Source: CALOCN01 sp942491735
Lineage (GTDB): Bacteria > Eisenbacteria > RBG-16-71-46 > JABDJR01
Direction: 5' to 3'
NCBI GenBank assembly: GCA_942491735.1
Contig: CALOCN010000014.1
Location: 2,356,001-2,420,000 of the forward strand
Length of the DNA: 64,000 nucleotides
Below, one piece after another: positions 50,018 to 59,267 of this stretch. Both the position numbers and the translations under genes were made by a program. The notes under the pieces were generated by a model that made no database searches, was not told the origin of the DNA, and saw nothing but the letters and a program-made list of their open reading frames with translations. Position 1 is the stretch's first letter, and every line of letters begins with the position of its first letter.

Positions 50018-52074
50018 CGCCCGGGAATCTCCACCCGACCGCTTCCCATGTTGCCGGCGCGATCCGTGGCGCGGACGACGAGAAGGCGCGCCTCGGTCGA
50101 ACCCAGGTCCTCGAGACTCACCCGGATCTGCTCGACCGGCTGATCGGGAATCCCGTCCTCGGGGAAGATCGTCTGCCAGGGACCGCCATCCACCGCCACC
50201 TCGATGGACTTGATGGGGGTGGTGGCATCCTCGGCGCGCCCCTCGAGAAACCCGCCGCTCACCGCCAGGGCGACGATCCGGGGGGCCGTGTTGTCGACCT
50301 GGAACGGTTCGGTGATGCGCTCGGCCCGGGCGGACTCGCCGGGCGGGTTGGCAAGGTCGTCCCCCGCGCTGACCCGGACCGCGTACCAGCCATCCGGCAC
50401 GGTGCTGCTGTCCCAGACCCACGCACTCCCGTCGTAGTCCTCCTGGAGGGTCTGCCAGGTGGCGGCGTCCGGGGTCTTGACCGCGATCTCGAAACGCAGG
50501 ACATCGTCGTTGGGATCGTTGGCCTTCCAGGTCACGGTGCGATAGCGACGCGCCCACCCGGCCTCGGTGTCGCTGGCCCCGCTTTCCCCGCGATAGCCGG
50601 GGAGTTGGAACTCGACCCGCGCTCCTCCGGAGAGGACCTGACTGACCGAGGAGGGCGGACCGTTGTTGGAGGACCGCTCGAGTTCCCCGCCCAACTCCGA
50701 CACCGCAACCTCGTTGAGCCGCGGGGCCAGGTTGGCGGGCAGGTAGGTCACCCGCACCCCCCCGATCCGGGCCGAGTCGGAACCGAAGCGAAGCCGCCAT
50801 TGGAGAAAGCGTGCCGGTGCGCTTCCGACCGTGCCGCGCCCCCCGCTGAGGGGGACCCCGGTCCAGTCGCTCCAGTCCTCGTTCGGGATCAGGGTGTTCC
50901 CGCTGCGCGTCTCCATCTCCAGACCGGCGCCACGGAATCCCGGTTCGACCTCGATCGCGCCCCATCGGGCCTGCCCCTTGGCGTCGTGGACGTCGCTGGT
51001 CACCTGCCCCGCGCCCGACTCCACGGTGCGAATCCGGTGCACACGCCCGATGCCCCCCGTCCCCAACCAGCCGGTGCCGTCGGCGGCGACCGCCAACGCG
51101 GACACCTGGGGTTCCTCGAGACGCACCAGCTCCATCCAGGTCGTGGGAGGACCCGGAGCAACCCGGACCACCGCCCCGCTCCCGGCATCCATGCTCCCCG
51201 TGGCCACGAGCAGGGAACCTTCTTCCCCGGCCACCATCTCGTAGATGAATCCCTGGATGGAGGTCCAGATCACCTCGATCCCGCCGGACGGGGTGCGCCG
51301 ATAGATACGGCCCTTGCCATCCGGCGCGTCCGGGTTGGCGGCGAAGTACACCGTGCCGTCATCCCGACGCACCGGCGCCCGCAGCTCCGACTGGTCGGAT
51401 TCGTACAGGACGGTGGATTTGCCCTTGGCATCCACCCGCAACAGGCGGGCCGGGGCGTCCGTGGTCACCAGGTATCCCTCACCGTCCGCGACCAGTCCGG
51501 TGGCATGTTGCACCTTGAGATCGGCAAACCGTTCGAGCTTCTCCCCGGTGAGCGTATAGAGCTTGCCGCTGTTGCCGGTGGCGATCAACGCACCGTTCCT
51601 GCCGCGCGGGACGATGGCCCAGATGTAGGTCTCGGGCGTGTCGACCACCTGGACCGCTTCCCCCTTGCCGTCGACGGCGTAGATCACGCCGTCCGGCGCG
51701 GAGCCGGCCAGCAGGCGGCCGGATCCATCCCGACCCAGGGTGGTCACCTCGGGTTGGATGACCTGGGCCAGTTCGGTGACCCCCGATGCGGTCACCCGGT
51801 AGATCCGTCCGTTGTCGCCCGTCGCGGCGAGGACGTCGTCCCCATCGGCAAGCAGGTCCCAGACCACGAACGCCTCCATCCCCTCCACCGGCTCGGTGGC
51901 GCGGGAGAGCCCCAGGGTGCCGTCGCTGGTCACCCCCACCGACTCGCGAAGGGTCAGGGTCCAGCCATCCACCCCCGAGGTGTGCCAGGTCTGCGGCGAC
52001 ACCGCCCCTCCCGTGGCCGGAAACAAACCGATCAGGAACATGGGCAGGACGGAAGTACGCAAACGGGGACTCAT
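50014..52074 (-). CDS. secreted beta-propeller protein with C-terminal Ig-like domains
   Basis: Protein of 686 residues; ATG overlaps the S55 peptidase stop (ATGA). A signal peptide (residues 1-24) is followed by about seven propeller blades of the form DVLAATGDNGRIYRV, RLLAGSAPDGVIYAVD and GALIATGNSGKLYTL, up to about residue 360. Two beta-sandwich regions follow; the first has YRTVTWKANDPNDDVLRFEIAV, the second IPDQPVEQIRVSLED and VVRATDRAGNMGSGRVEI. It is probably periplasmic or surface-exposed and binds protein or glycan. No enzyme motif is evident. It is coupled on both sides to other genes of the operon. Confidence 0.78.
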   Translation of the reverse strand: MSPRLRTSVLPMFLIGLFPATGGAVSPQTWHTSGVDGWTLTLRESVGVTSDGTLGLSRATEPVEGMEAFVVWDLLADGDDVLAATGDNGRIYRVTASGVTELAQVIQPEVTTLGRDGSGRLLAGSAPDGVIYAVDGKGEAVQVVDTPETYIWAIVPRGRNGALIATGNSGKLYTLTGEKLERFADLKVQHATGLVADGEGYLVTTDAPARLLRVDAKGKSTVLYESDQSELRAPVRRDDGTVYFAANPDAPDGKGRIYRRTPSGGIEVIWTSIQGFIYEMVAGEEGSLLVATGSMDAGSGAVVRVAPGPPTTWMELVRLEEPQVSALAVAADGTGWLGTGGIGRVHRIRTVESGAGQVTSDVHDAKGQARWGAIEVEPGFRGAGLEMETRSGNTLIPNEDWSDWTGVPLSGGRGTVGSAPARFLQWRLRFGSDSARIGGVRVTYLPANLAPRLNEVAVSELGGELERSSNNGPPSSVSQVLSGGARVEFQLPGYRGESGASDTEAGWARRYRTVTWKANDPNDDVLRFEIAVKTPDAATWQTLQEDYDGSAWVWDSSTVPDGWYAVRVSAGDDLANPPGESARAERITEPFQVDNTAPRIVALAVSGGFLEGRAEDATTPIKSIEVAVDGGPWQTIFPEDGIPDQPVEQIRVSLEDLGSTEARLLVVRATDRAGNMGSGRVEIPGR

Positions 52075-53903
52075 TGAGGCTCCTCGACGGTGAGTTCCAG
52101 GGTCTGGCAGCCGATCACCACCTTGCCGAGCCGAGTGACCGATTCGGCGATCACGCCGCGGGCCGCCCTGGAGGCACGCCCCGAAGCGTAACGGCTGACC
52201 AACAGGCTCTTGGCCGAAATGGGAAGCTGGGGGAGTTCCCTCCCCCCGACGACCGGGTTCGGGCTGGAGCCCAGCAGCCGGATGACCACCGCATCGAACG
52301 GAGTGTCCTCTCCCAGGATGGCGAAGAGCCGGTCCAGATCGGTGGCGGTATAGCGTTCCGGCGCACGCTCCTGCTCGAGTCGCGCATCGCGCGCCCCGTC
52401 ACAGACCTGGAGCGTGAACGTGCCGGCCCCCATCGAGGCGGGCAGGGCGATCTCCAGGTCCCGGGTGGCGGAGCCCCCGCGATAGTCCCGCAGGACGAGG
52501 CGCACCGGGACCGTATCCCCGGGGTGGAACGGACCGCTGGCCACGGAGATCTGCTCCAGGAACGCCGCCTCGACCGTGTGCTCCATCTCCGCCGTCACCG
52601 CGATGCCGGTGATCCGCACCGCTTCGAACGGGTTCCCGTGAACCAGACCGACCAACCGCGCGACCTCCCCCGCCAACTGGGAGGGGGGGCTGAATCCGGC
52701 CAACATGTTCTGCGTGCTGACTTCGCGCCCATCGCCCAGGGTCACCCGGGTGCGCAGGCGAAGGGTGGTGGGCCCGCTGGCCCGGTCCCCGGCCACCATG
52801 GCGTTCACCGCCACCAGCCCGGCCAGGGCCGGGGTGAGACCGTTCGCGTCGAGCAGTTCGTAGCGGTGGGAGACCGCCCGATCCCCCAGTCGCAGGTCCA
52901 GGGTCATGGGAATCATGGTCGCGGCACCACCGACGGTCCCTTGCACTCCGGTCCGGTAGTCCCGGGTGATGGCTCCGATCGGGGCCCCCGCCACCCCCAT
53001 CTTGAACGAGCTGTCCCGCCGGGGCATCACGGTCACGATGTGGGCCTCGGTCATGGGATAGGCGATGTTTCCCAGTCCCAGCATGCGATGGCCAAAAGCG
53101 AGGATCCGGTCTCCGTCGGTCCAGGTCACGGTCCCGATGGCGGCCAGGCTGGCGTCCCCGCGCAGCAGCTGCACCCCGATCGGGCTCCCCGGCTCGAGGG
53201 CGCTCCCGCTGGGGACCCTGTCCCCGGAATCTCCCCCCTGGACCGCGACGAATCCATGATCCTCGAACAGGGTGACCGCGAGTTCCTGTGCCGCATCCCC
53301 GAAACCGCTCATGGCGATGGGGACCCGGAGGGGGGCCGGGCCGTCGGTGGCGGAACCCCCGGCCGACAGGACCTCGAGCGCTTCGGCTCCGCGCGCGGCG
53401 AGAAGGGACTCCCAGGCCGGCAGGCTCCACCCGGTGGATCGGGCCTGGGCCATGGGCAGGGCCTGGGGACGTGCGTCCAGATCGAGCATGTTCTCGATGG
53501 GGGTGATCCCGGTGATGGGATCCATGGCGAACGGCCAACCAAAGGCCAAGGCCCCCAGCAACCGCCCCTCGATGTAGATGGGACTGCCGCTCATGCCGGC
53601 CGCGACGCCGATCCGCTCGAGATCGAGTCCGGAGAGACGGGCCAGAATCATGTCCCCCCCGGGAAACGCGGTCGGCAGCACGCCGAGGATCTCGACGTCG
53701 AACTCCTCGATGGCATGGCCGGCGAGAACCGTCCGCCCGGTCCCGGTCATCCCCGGCCGCACCTCGGAAACCGACATGTAGCGCGCGGGATCCCAACCCT
53801 CGGGCAGTGCCTGAACCGGAGGGACCTGGATCAGACCCGCAACCGCGAGGGTCAACGCCAGGGTGACAACAAGCGGGGCCCGACCGGATGCACGAACGAT
53901 CAT
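52071..53903 (-). CDS. SpoIVB-type (S55) serine peptidase domain protein, exported
   Basis: Protein of 610 residues, ATG overlapping the TPR lipoprotein stop (ATGA), with a signal peptide ending near VQALP. Residues about 45-260 form an S55 domain: RPGMTGTGRTVLAGHAIEEF and DVEILGVL, then the nucleophile block GMSGSPIYIEGRLLGALAFG, and DRILAFGHRMLGLGNIAYP with the likely catalytic His. The order matches SpoIVB, the Bacillus sporulation protease, but there is no PDZ domain and no sporulation context. Residues about 300-600 are beta-rich and unassigned. It may process or gate an envelope protein; the outer-membrane protein and propeller protein in the same operon are candidates. Confidence 0.8.
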   Translation of the reverse strand: MIVRASGRAPLVVTLALTLAVAGLIQVPPVQALPEGWDPARYMSVSEVRPGMTGTGRTVLAGHAIEEFDVEILGVLPTAFPGGDMILARLSGLDLERIGVAAGMSGSPIYIEGRLLGALAFGWPFAMDPITGITPIENMLDLDARPQALPMAQARSTGWSLPAWESLLAARGAEALEVLSAGGSATDGPAPLRVPIAMSGFGDAAQELAVTLFEDHGFVAVQGGDSGDRVPSGSALEPGSPIGVQLLRGDASLAAIGTVTWTDGDRILAFGHRMLGLGNIAYPMTEAHIVTVMPRRDSSFKMGVAGAPIGAITRDYRTGVQGTVGGAATMIPMTLDLRLGDRAVSHRYELLDANGLTPALAGLVAVNAMVAGDRASGPTTLRLRTRVTLGDGREVSTQNMLAGFSPPSQLAGEVARLVGLVHGNPFEAVRITGIAVTAEMEHTVEAAFLEQISVASGPFHPGDTVPVRLVLRDYRGGSATRDLEIALPASMGAGTFTLQVCDGARDARLEQERAPERYTATDLDRLFAILGEDTPFDAVVIRLLGSSPNPVVGGRELPQLPISAKSLLVSRYASGRASRAARGVIAESVTRLGKVVIGCQTLELTVEEPQ

Positions 53904-54694
53904 GGAGTTCCGGTCTTCTCCGAGTAGGCCTTGAGACTCTCGATGGCCTCGATCAGGTCCTCGCGGGTCGGGTCCCGCTCCACGACCTGGGCCCAACGCT
54001 CCCGGGCCGCCTTGAACATGCCCCGGTTGTAGTAGATGGTTCCCAGCCGGTCATAGGGAAAGGGGTTGTCCTCGTCGCATTCGGTCGCCTTGACGTAGGC
54101 CAGGATGGCCGGATTGGTCTGTTCCAGCTTTTCATGGACGATACCGAGGTTCACCCAGGCACTGGCCAGGGTGGAATCGGTGGAGGTGGCCAGCTTGTAG
54201 AAGACGACCGCGTCGTCGTAGTTCCCGGTCCGGAAGTAGTGGTTCCCCAGGTTCACGTGGATCTTCGGGTCGAAGGCATCCAGGTCGGCCGCCTTGCCGA
54301 ACGCCTCGACCGCGGCCTCGTTCTCACCCTGACGCGAGCGGCAGATTCCCAGGTAGTTCCAGGCGCCCGCGTTCTCCGGCGCCAGCACGGTGGCACGCTC
54401 GAAGTTGGTGGTCGCGTTCTCGACGTCCCCCTCCTCGAGATACGCGGTCCCGAGGGCCATGAGGACATCCGGAGTGGGCGGCAGGGTCTTCAGATACTCC
54501 GGATCCCGCAGACGCGCGTCCCCGGGTTCGATGCTCAGGGGGCCTTCCCCTGCGTGTCCGGCCTGACCGGCGAGCGGCGCGGTTTCCGGGCTCGCCGCGT
54601 CCGAGGCCTCCTTCTCGCTCGCCCCCCCACAACCCAGGAGCCCGAGGACAACCAGCCCGACCAGCAGCCGCAATGGCCTGCTAGAAGTGGACAC
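53900..54694 (-). CDS. TPR-repeat lipoprotein
   Basis: Protein of 264 residues from the GTG at 54694, inside the end of the preceding gene; it gives a lipoprotein signal (RLLVGLVVLGLLGCGG, Cys at about residue 22). About five TPR units occupy residues 75-255: LMALGTAYLEEGDVENATTN, WNYLGICRSRQGENEAAVEA, HVNLGNHYFRTGNYDDAVVF and so on. It resembles PilF/BamD-like or general assembly scaffolds. It is probably attached to a membrane facing the periplasm and helps assemble the outer-membrane protein or S55 peptidase encoded beside it; this is inference. Confidence 0.8.
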   Translation of the reverse strand: MSTSSRPLRLLVGLVVLGLLGCGGASEKEASDAASPETAPLAGQAGHAGEGPLSIEPGDARLRDPEYLKTLPPTPDVLMALGTAYLEEGDVENATTNFERATVLAPENAGAWNYLGICRSRQGENEAAVEAFGKAADLDAFDPKIHVNLGNHYFRTGNYDDAVVFYKLATSTDSTLASAWVNLGIVHEKLEQTNPAILAYVKATECDEDNPFPYDRLGTIYYNRGMFKAARERWAQVVERDPTREDLIEAIESLKAYSEKTGTP

Positions 54695-55661
54695 GGAACG
54701 AGAGCGAGGCAAAGAACCCGCTGAAGTCGATATCGATGGCATCTCCGGTGTAGTAGAGCGGGCAATCGGCACAGCCGCCATCCTCCATGTCATCCGGGCG
54801 ATTCCGACCCTCGAACTCGCCGGTCGGCGAGCGTCTCCAGAAGTCGATGACCGACCAGTCGCCCGGCCGCCGCACCACGGTGATGTTGTCGGGGTCGTCG
54901 TCCCCGGTGAATCGTTTGTCCTGGCCCACCGCGTCGGTCAGGGTCGCGCTCGTGTTGGCGGCGCGATAGCCGACATCCAGGGTCACCGAGAACATCGAGT
55001 TGAGCTGGAATCCGCTCCCCGCCTGAACGATGAAGCCGACTCCATCATTGGTACCGCGGGAACTGCCGGCAATTTCCGAGAGATCGCCCTCCTCGATGAA
55101 ATTGTTGGTGGTCGAATCCCCCAGGGCCCACTCCACGCTCCCCCCGGTGAGGAACAAGGGCCCCCCGGCGAAGTAGAGGGTCATCCGGGGAAGGCTTTCC
55201 TCGATCCAGGGGGCGAACCACATCAGGTAGGGGTAGTACGTGGTCGCGCGGGAGTAGAATCGCGTGGTCGCCCGGGAGACGTCGAAGCTGCTCTCGCTGT
55301 TCACCGCGCCGAGGGTGAACCCGAGACCGAACCGCTGGAGGAAGGAGATCTCCCCATCCACGTTGCCCTCGTCATCCGGGACGAGCGGGGTCTGGCTGAA
55401 CTTGTAGCGGATATCCAGACCGGTGAGGATGCCGGTGTTGACATGGTCCATGTCGCGCACTTCCTCCGTACGGAGGAACCGGTTCGCCACATCGATGTTC
55501 TGGTTCACATCGGACATCGAGGTGAGACCCATCCCAATCAGACCGCCGATGCTGAGGCGTCCAATGCCCTCTTCATCCACGATCTGGGCATGGGCGGAGC
55601 CGAGCGGGGCGGCGGCAACCACCACGCCTACAATGAGGGCTCGGCAGACAGAACGAATCAT
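54681..55661 (-). CDS. predicted outer-membrane beta-barrel protein
   Basis: Protein of 326 residues with GGAAGGAG before the ATG. The signal peptide ends at AHAQ (residue 26). The mature protein alternates polar and aromatic strands (LSIGGLIGMGLTSM, RFGLGFTLGAV, TLYFAGGPLFLTGGS, SVTLDVGYRAA), and the last strand is FASLSFRVHF with a terminal Phe, the usual BAM recognition ending. A GCADC pair near residue 298 is unusual for a barrel. It opens the operon that continues to the PaaK-like gene, and has the promoter at 55775-55803. Confidence 0.78.
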   Translation of the reverse strand: MIRSVCRALIVGVVVAAAPLGSAHAQIVDEEGIGRLSIGGLIGMGLTSMSDVNQNIDVANRFLRTEEVRDMDHVNTGILTGLDIRYKFSQTPLVPDDEGNVDGEISFLQRFGLGFTLGAVNSESSFDVSRATTRFYSRATTYYPYLMWFAPWIEESLPRMTLYFAGGPLFLTGGSVEWALGDSTTNNFIEEGDLSEIAGSSRGTNDGVGFIVQAGSGFQLNSMFSVTLDVGYRAANTSATLTDAVGQDKRFTGDDDPDNITVVRRPGDWSVIDFWRRSPTGEFEGRNRPDDMEDGGCADCPLYYTGDAIDIDFSGFFASLSFRVHF

Positions 55662-55774
55662 GAGGATGCACTCCTTCCTGGACCGCGTAACCGGTCACTC
55701 TCGGGTTCAAGAGAATCGGATATCGCCCAAGGGAGGTAATAGGTCGCAATGACACCGCGTCAAACCGGCGCGCG

Positions 55775-55803
55775 AGTATACACCGGGGGTCCCAGCAACT
55801 CAA
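55775..55803 (-). promoter_or_regulatory. promoter of the OMP-S55-asd-dapB operon
   Basis: On the minus strand TTGAGT (55803-55798), 17 bases, TATACT (55780-55775). The leader to the ATG at 55661 is about 107 bases. All seven genes from 55661 down to 46900 are overlapping or adjacent, so this is the likely main promoter. Confidence 0.65.
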
Positions 55804-55875
55804 CGTGCTCCCCGATAGGGGGTTAGGGCGAGGATCCCGGGCCCCCGCGGTCCGAACTCCTCGGCCGGCTTCCGG

Positions 55876-55905
55876 TTGACAGGGGCCGGGAAGGACTCCT
55901 ACTGT
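55876..55905 (+). promoter_or_regulatory. promoter of the YIP1-family gene
   Basis: TTGACA (55876-55881), 18 bases, TACTGT (55900-55905), 36 bases before the ATG at 55942. The -35 is perfect, the -10 weaker. Confidence 0.5.
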
Positions 55906-55941
55906 GCGCCCGCACACCCTCACCCCAGCGGAGGCCTTGCC

Positions 55942-56652
55942 ATGGACGGATCCAGTACGGCGACCGAGCTTGGAACCCTGAGCCTCGCCCAACGGTTCAT
56001 CGGGATGTTCACCGCGCCCCGCACCGTCCTGGACGACCTGCAGGGATCCCCCCGTGTGCTCGGCGCCCTGCTTGTGGTCGTCCTTCTGGCCATCGTCACC
56101 GGTGTCCTGCTCACCGATGTCATCCTCGCCGACCAGGAGGCGCAGATGGCCCGGGGGGACACGACCGAGGAACAGATCCAGCAGTTCGAGGATTTCCGGG
56201 GCGTCTCGAAGATCATCACCCCCCTCTTCTGGGGGTTCGGCTACCTCATCCCGGTGTTCCTGGTCGCCGGTGTCCTGCTCCTGATCGGGAACGTCGTCCT
56301 GGGCGGGGACGCCACCTACAAACAGTTTCTTTCCGGGATGGCCCACATCGGGTTCATCTCGGTGGCACAGTTCGCGGTACTCGTCCCGCTCGCACTCTCC
56401 GCGGGGACGATGGATGTGGCCACCAGCCTGGCCGCGCTCCTCCCCCGGGGCGGGGAAAAAGGCGTCCTGCACTTCGCCCTGGCCCAGATCGATCTCTTCG
56501 AGATCTGGCGGCTGGTGCTTTCGGTGATGGCGGTTTCGGTCTTCGCCCGGGTACCCACCCAGCGCGCCGCGGTCGGGGTGGTGGGCGGGTGGATCCTGTG
56601 GAGCATTGCCTGGGTGCTGGCCCAGAGCATGTTGAGCGGTCTGACCGGCTAG
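55942..56652 (+). CDS. YIP1-family integral membrane protein
   Basis: Protein of 236 residues, ATG behind GCGGAGG. It begins with LAQRFIGMFTAPRTVLDDLQ, the typical cytoplasmic opening of bacterial YIP1 (PF04893) proteins, followed by five membrane helices (LGALLVVVLLAIVTGVLL, LFWGFGYLIPVFLVAGVLLL and others). Residues about 68-90 form a Gln/Glu-rich loop. The function of the bacterial family is unknown. It is flanked by divergent and convergent operons and stands alone; its stop overlaps the sugar transferase gene by four bases (CTAG). Confidence 0.82.
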   Translation: MDGSSTATELGTLSLAQRFIGMFTAPRTVLDDLQGSPRVLGALLVVVLLAIVTGVLLTDVILADQEAQMARGDTTEEQIQQFEDFRGVSKIITPLFWGFGYLIPVFLVAGVLLLIGNVVLGGDATYKQFLSGMAHIGFISVAQFAVLVPLALSAGTMDVATSLAALLPRGGEKGVLHFALAQIDLFEIWRLVLSVMAVSVFARVPTQRAAVGVVGGWILWSIAWVLAQSMLSGLTG

Positions 56653-57383
56653 CGGGATCCCCGACGACGCAACACGACGCTGAGGGTCTTGAACAGGATC
56701 TTCAGGTCCAGCAGCGCGCGTCGGTGCTCGATGTAGTAGAGGTCGTAGCGCAGCTTCTTGCGCACATCCTCGACATCGGCGTCGTAGGCGCGCTCCACCT
56801 GGGCCAACCCGGTGATCCCGGGCGGCACGCGCAGCCGCTGGGCATAGCCCGGAACCCCGTCGGTGAACGTGTCCACGAACTGCGGACGCTCGGGACGCGG
56901 CCCCACCAGACGCATGTCCCCGCGGATCACGTTGATCAACTGGGGCAACTCGTCCAGGCGCGCAGCCCGGAGGAAACGCCCCACCGGGGTGATCCGCGGG
57001 TCGTCCTCGGTCGCCCACACCGGACCGGTGGCCGCTTCGGCATCCGGGATCATGGTGCGGAACTTCCAGATGGAAAAGGGGCGGCCGGCCGATCGCCGCG
57101 CCCGGCGTTCCTCTTCCTCCGGAATGGGGCGGGTCCGGCGCTCCCGACGCCCGGAACGCCGGTTGATCCCCACCCGCACCTGCTTGTAGAAGACCGGTGC
57201 CTGCGGCGCCTCGATCTTGATGACGAGAGCGACCAGCAGCATGACCGGGGCGAAGATCACCAGCAGGATCGACGCGGCGACGCTCTCCAGCATGCGACGG
57301 GCAAGCGAGTCGCGTGCGGCGACATGGAGACGATGGACGACCGGTTCGGCGTGGCTCGGTTCGGGCATGACGCGTACGCTCAT
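56649..57383 (-). CDS. undecaprenyl-phosphate sugar phosphotransferase (ExoY/WcaJ C-terminal type)
   Basis: Protein of 244 residues. One hydrophobic reentrant helix (ASILLVIFAPVMLLVALVIKIE) is followed by the catalytic domain: VFYKQVRVGINRRSG, FSIWKFRTMIPDAE, RITPVGRFLRAARLDELPQL, RGDMRLVGPRPERPQF and PGITGLAQV. These are the hallmarks of polyisoprenyl-phosphate hexose-1-phosphate transferases that start exopolysaccharide or O-antigen repeat synthesis. The four-helix N-terminal domain of WbaP is missing, so it is of the short ExoY kind. An insertion rich in Arg and Glu lies at residues about 78-98. It is the last gene of the PrsK/PrsR-like operon. Confidence 0.93.
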   Translation of the reverse strand: MSVRVMPEPSHAEPVVHRLHVAARDSLARRMLESVAASILLVIFAPVMLLVALVIKIEAPQAPVFYKQVRVGINRRSGRRERRTRPIPEEEERRARRSAGRPFSIWKFRTMIPDAEAATGPVWATEDDPRITPVGRFLRAARLDELPQLINVIRGDMRLVGPRPERPQFVDTFTDGVPGYAQRLRVPPGITGLAQVERAYDADVEDVRKKLRYDLYYIEHRRALLDLKILFKTLSVVLRRRGSR

Positions 57384-57389
57384 GGTCCC

Positions 57390-59267
57390 CTAGGGAGCCT
57401 CCCCCGACGTCGTCGCATTGACCGTATTGCTCCCGGTCGCCTCCGGCTCCGGGCCCCGATCGGTCACGAAAACGCGCCAGTAGTAGGTCGTGCCCTCGGT
57501 CAGGCCCAGATCGCGGAAGGACGTGTCGTTGGGGTCGTTGATCTCCACCACGAGTTCCGAGTCGGTCGTGACTCCCGACGCCTCGGACCGGAACAGCCGG
57601 TAGGACTCGAAGTCGTCGGCGGTGCTCCGGGACCAGGAAAGGGTGGCCGCGGTCGTGGTCACCTGGGAAGGACTGCTGAGGGATACCGCGGCCGGCGGGT
57701 CGTTGCGCGTCCACACCGAGCGCTGGTTCCCCGCGGTGATCAGCCCGGCGGTGTCGACGACGTAGATCCGGTAGAAGTATTCGGTGTTCTCGGCCAGACC
57801 GTCGTCGGTAAAGAAGACCGCGTCCGCGTCCGAGATGCTCACCACGAGGTCGTCGGTCTGGTCGACCGCACCGGTGGTGTTGCGGTACAGACGATAGGCG
57901 GAGAAGTCCAGTTCGGGGCTCTTGTCCCAACGCAACGAGATCCGGTTGAAGGAAATCCCGTCCGGCTCCGACAGGTTGACCGCCCCCGGGGGGCGCACGT
58001 TGGGAACGGCGAGGGACAGGGTGTTGGAACCCGTTTCCTGGCCGGTTCCGGTGCGGACAAAGACGCGGTAGTAGTAGGTCATCCCCTCCCCTGCCTCGGA
58101 GTCGAGGACATCCAGGGTCGAGAGCGACGCGATGGAGGCCACCAGCTTGTCCGCGGTGGAGACCGAGGGTGACAGGGAACGGTAGACCCGGTAGCTGCTG
58201 AAATCGCCGGCCAGGCTCTGGGTCCAGGTGATGCGCACACCGACCGCGGCGGGGGGAGGAACGGCTTCCAGCCCGGACAGGACCACCGGATCCGGCGCGC
58301 GCTGGACCGACAGGGTACGGGCACCGTCGGCCGGACCGGCCTGGTTTCCCGCCTCGTCGGTGAAGCTGGCCCGCACCACGGCATCGGTCACGGTCTGACC
58401 GGCCGGGAGCACCACGTCACGTTCGTAGACGCCGTCCCCGGGGATGGCGTCCCCTTCCGTACCGTCGTCCAGCAGCCGCATGTCCTGGAAGAGGCCCACC
58501 ACGGTGAGCAGGGCCACCCCGTCCGGCTCCTCCGCGTCGACCGCGAAGTGGACGGTCTCGCCGGGAGCACGCACCTCGGCTCCGTCGTAGGACACCGACA
58601 GGATGACCGCACGGGTGTCGAGCCGGATCGTGTCGTAGACCGGAAAGGACTCACTGCCGTTGGAGAACCGGAAACGGGAAAAGACCTGCTTGTCCCCATC
58701 GCCCGCGGAAAGCGTCCAGCTCAGGTTCGGCCCGAAGGCCCGCCATGTCGCCCCGGTGAACTCGGCGCTCTCCGACAGTTGCACCGCCTCGGTGGCCGGC
58801 ACGCTGCCGAAGGTGACCTGGACCGCGGCGGTGTTGGTGATCGGGTCCTGCCCGTTGATCACCGCGGTGAAGAATCCCGAGCTCGCCTCGATGGACGGAC
58901 TCGAGACACCGTACTGGTCGCCCACGGTGACCGCGAGCTGGTACTCGTAGGTCCGCCCGTCCCGCGCCTGGGCATCCAGATAGACCAGTTCGCTGGTGGT
59001 GTCGATGACCCGGAAACCCAGCTGGTCGATGGGATCCTGTTCGAGTTCGCGGCGAAGAATGACATAGCCGTCCACGCCGTCCTCGGTACTGGCCTCCCAT
59101 TCCAGCTGGATCCGATTGCTGCCCACCGTGACCTGCGTCACGTCGGGGGCCTGGATGTCCAGACGGTTGGCCGGGTCGAGGGGATTGTTGTTCTCGACGC
59201 TGGTCGTGCCGCTCGAACAGCCCACCAGGAGCACGAGCGAAGCGACAGCGAGTTGATGACGCATCAT
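57390..59267 (-). CDS. lipoprotein with several fibronectin type III domains
   Basis: Protein of 625 residues; its ATG shares one base with the preceding stop (TGATG), and a second ATG follows directly. The signal peptide ends in LVLLVGCSSG (Cys at residue 17). FnIII-like modules with the Y-x-V-Y-R and TYYYRV/TYYWRV strands lie at about residues 43-135, 330-415, 432-520 and 530-618; a different beta domain with EVRAPGETVHFAVDAEEPDG lies between. Such proteins bind glycans or proteins at the surface. Coupling to a sugar transferase and PrsK/PrsR-like regulators suggests a role in the extracellular matrix; this is inference. Confidence 0.82.
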   Translation of the reverse strand: MMRHQLAVASLVLLVGCSSGTTSVENNNPLDPANRLDIQAPDVTQVTVGSNRIQLEWEASTEDGVDGYVILRRELEQDPIDQLGFRVIDTTSELVYLDAQARDGRTYEYQLAVTVGDQYGVSSPSIEASSGFFTAVINGQDPITNTAAVQVTFGSVPATEAVQLSESAEFTGATWRAFGPNLSWTLSAGDGDKQVFSRFRFSNGSESFPVYDTIRLDTRAVILSVSYDGAEVRAPGETVHFAVDAEEPDGVALLTVVGLFQDMRLLDDGTEGDAIPGDGVYERDVVLPAGQTVTDAVVRASFTDEAGNQAGPADGARTLSVQRAPDPVVLSGLEAVPPPAAVGVRITWTQSLAGDFSSYRVYRSLSPSVSTADKLVASIASLSTLDVLDSEAGEGMTYYYRVFVRTGTGQETGSNTLSLAVPNVRPPGAVNLSEPDGISFNRISLRWDKSPELDFSAYRLYRNTTGAVDQTDDLVVSISDADAVFFTDDGLAENTEYFYRIYVVDTAGLITAGNQRSVWTRNDPPAAVSLSSPSQVTTTAATLSWSRSTADDFESYRLFRSEASGVTTDSELVVEINDPNDTSFRDLGLTEGTTYYWRVFVTDRGPEPEATGSNTVNATTSGEAP

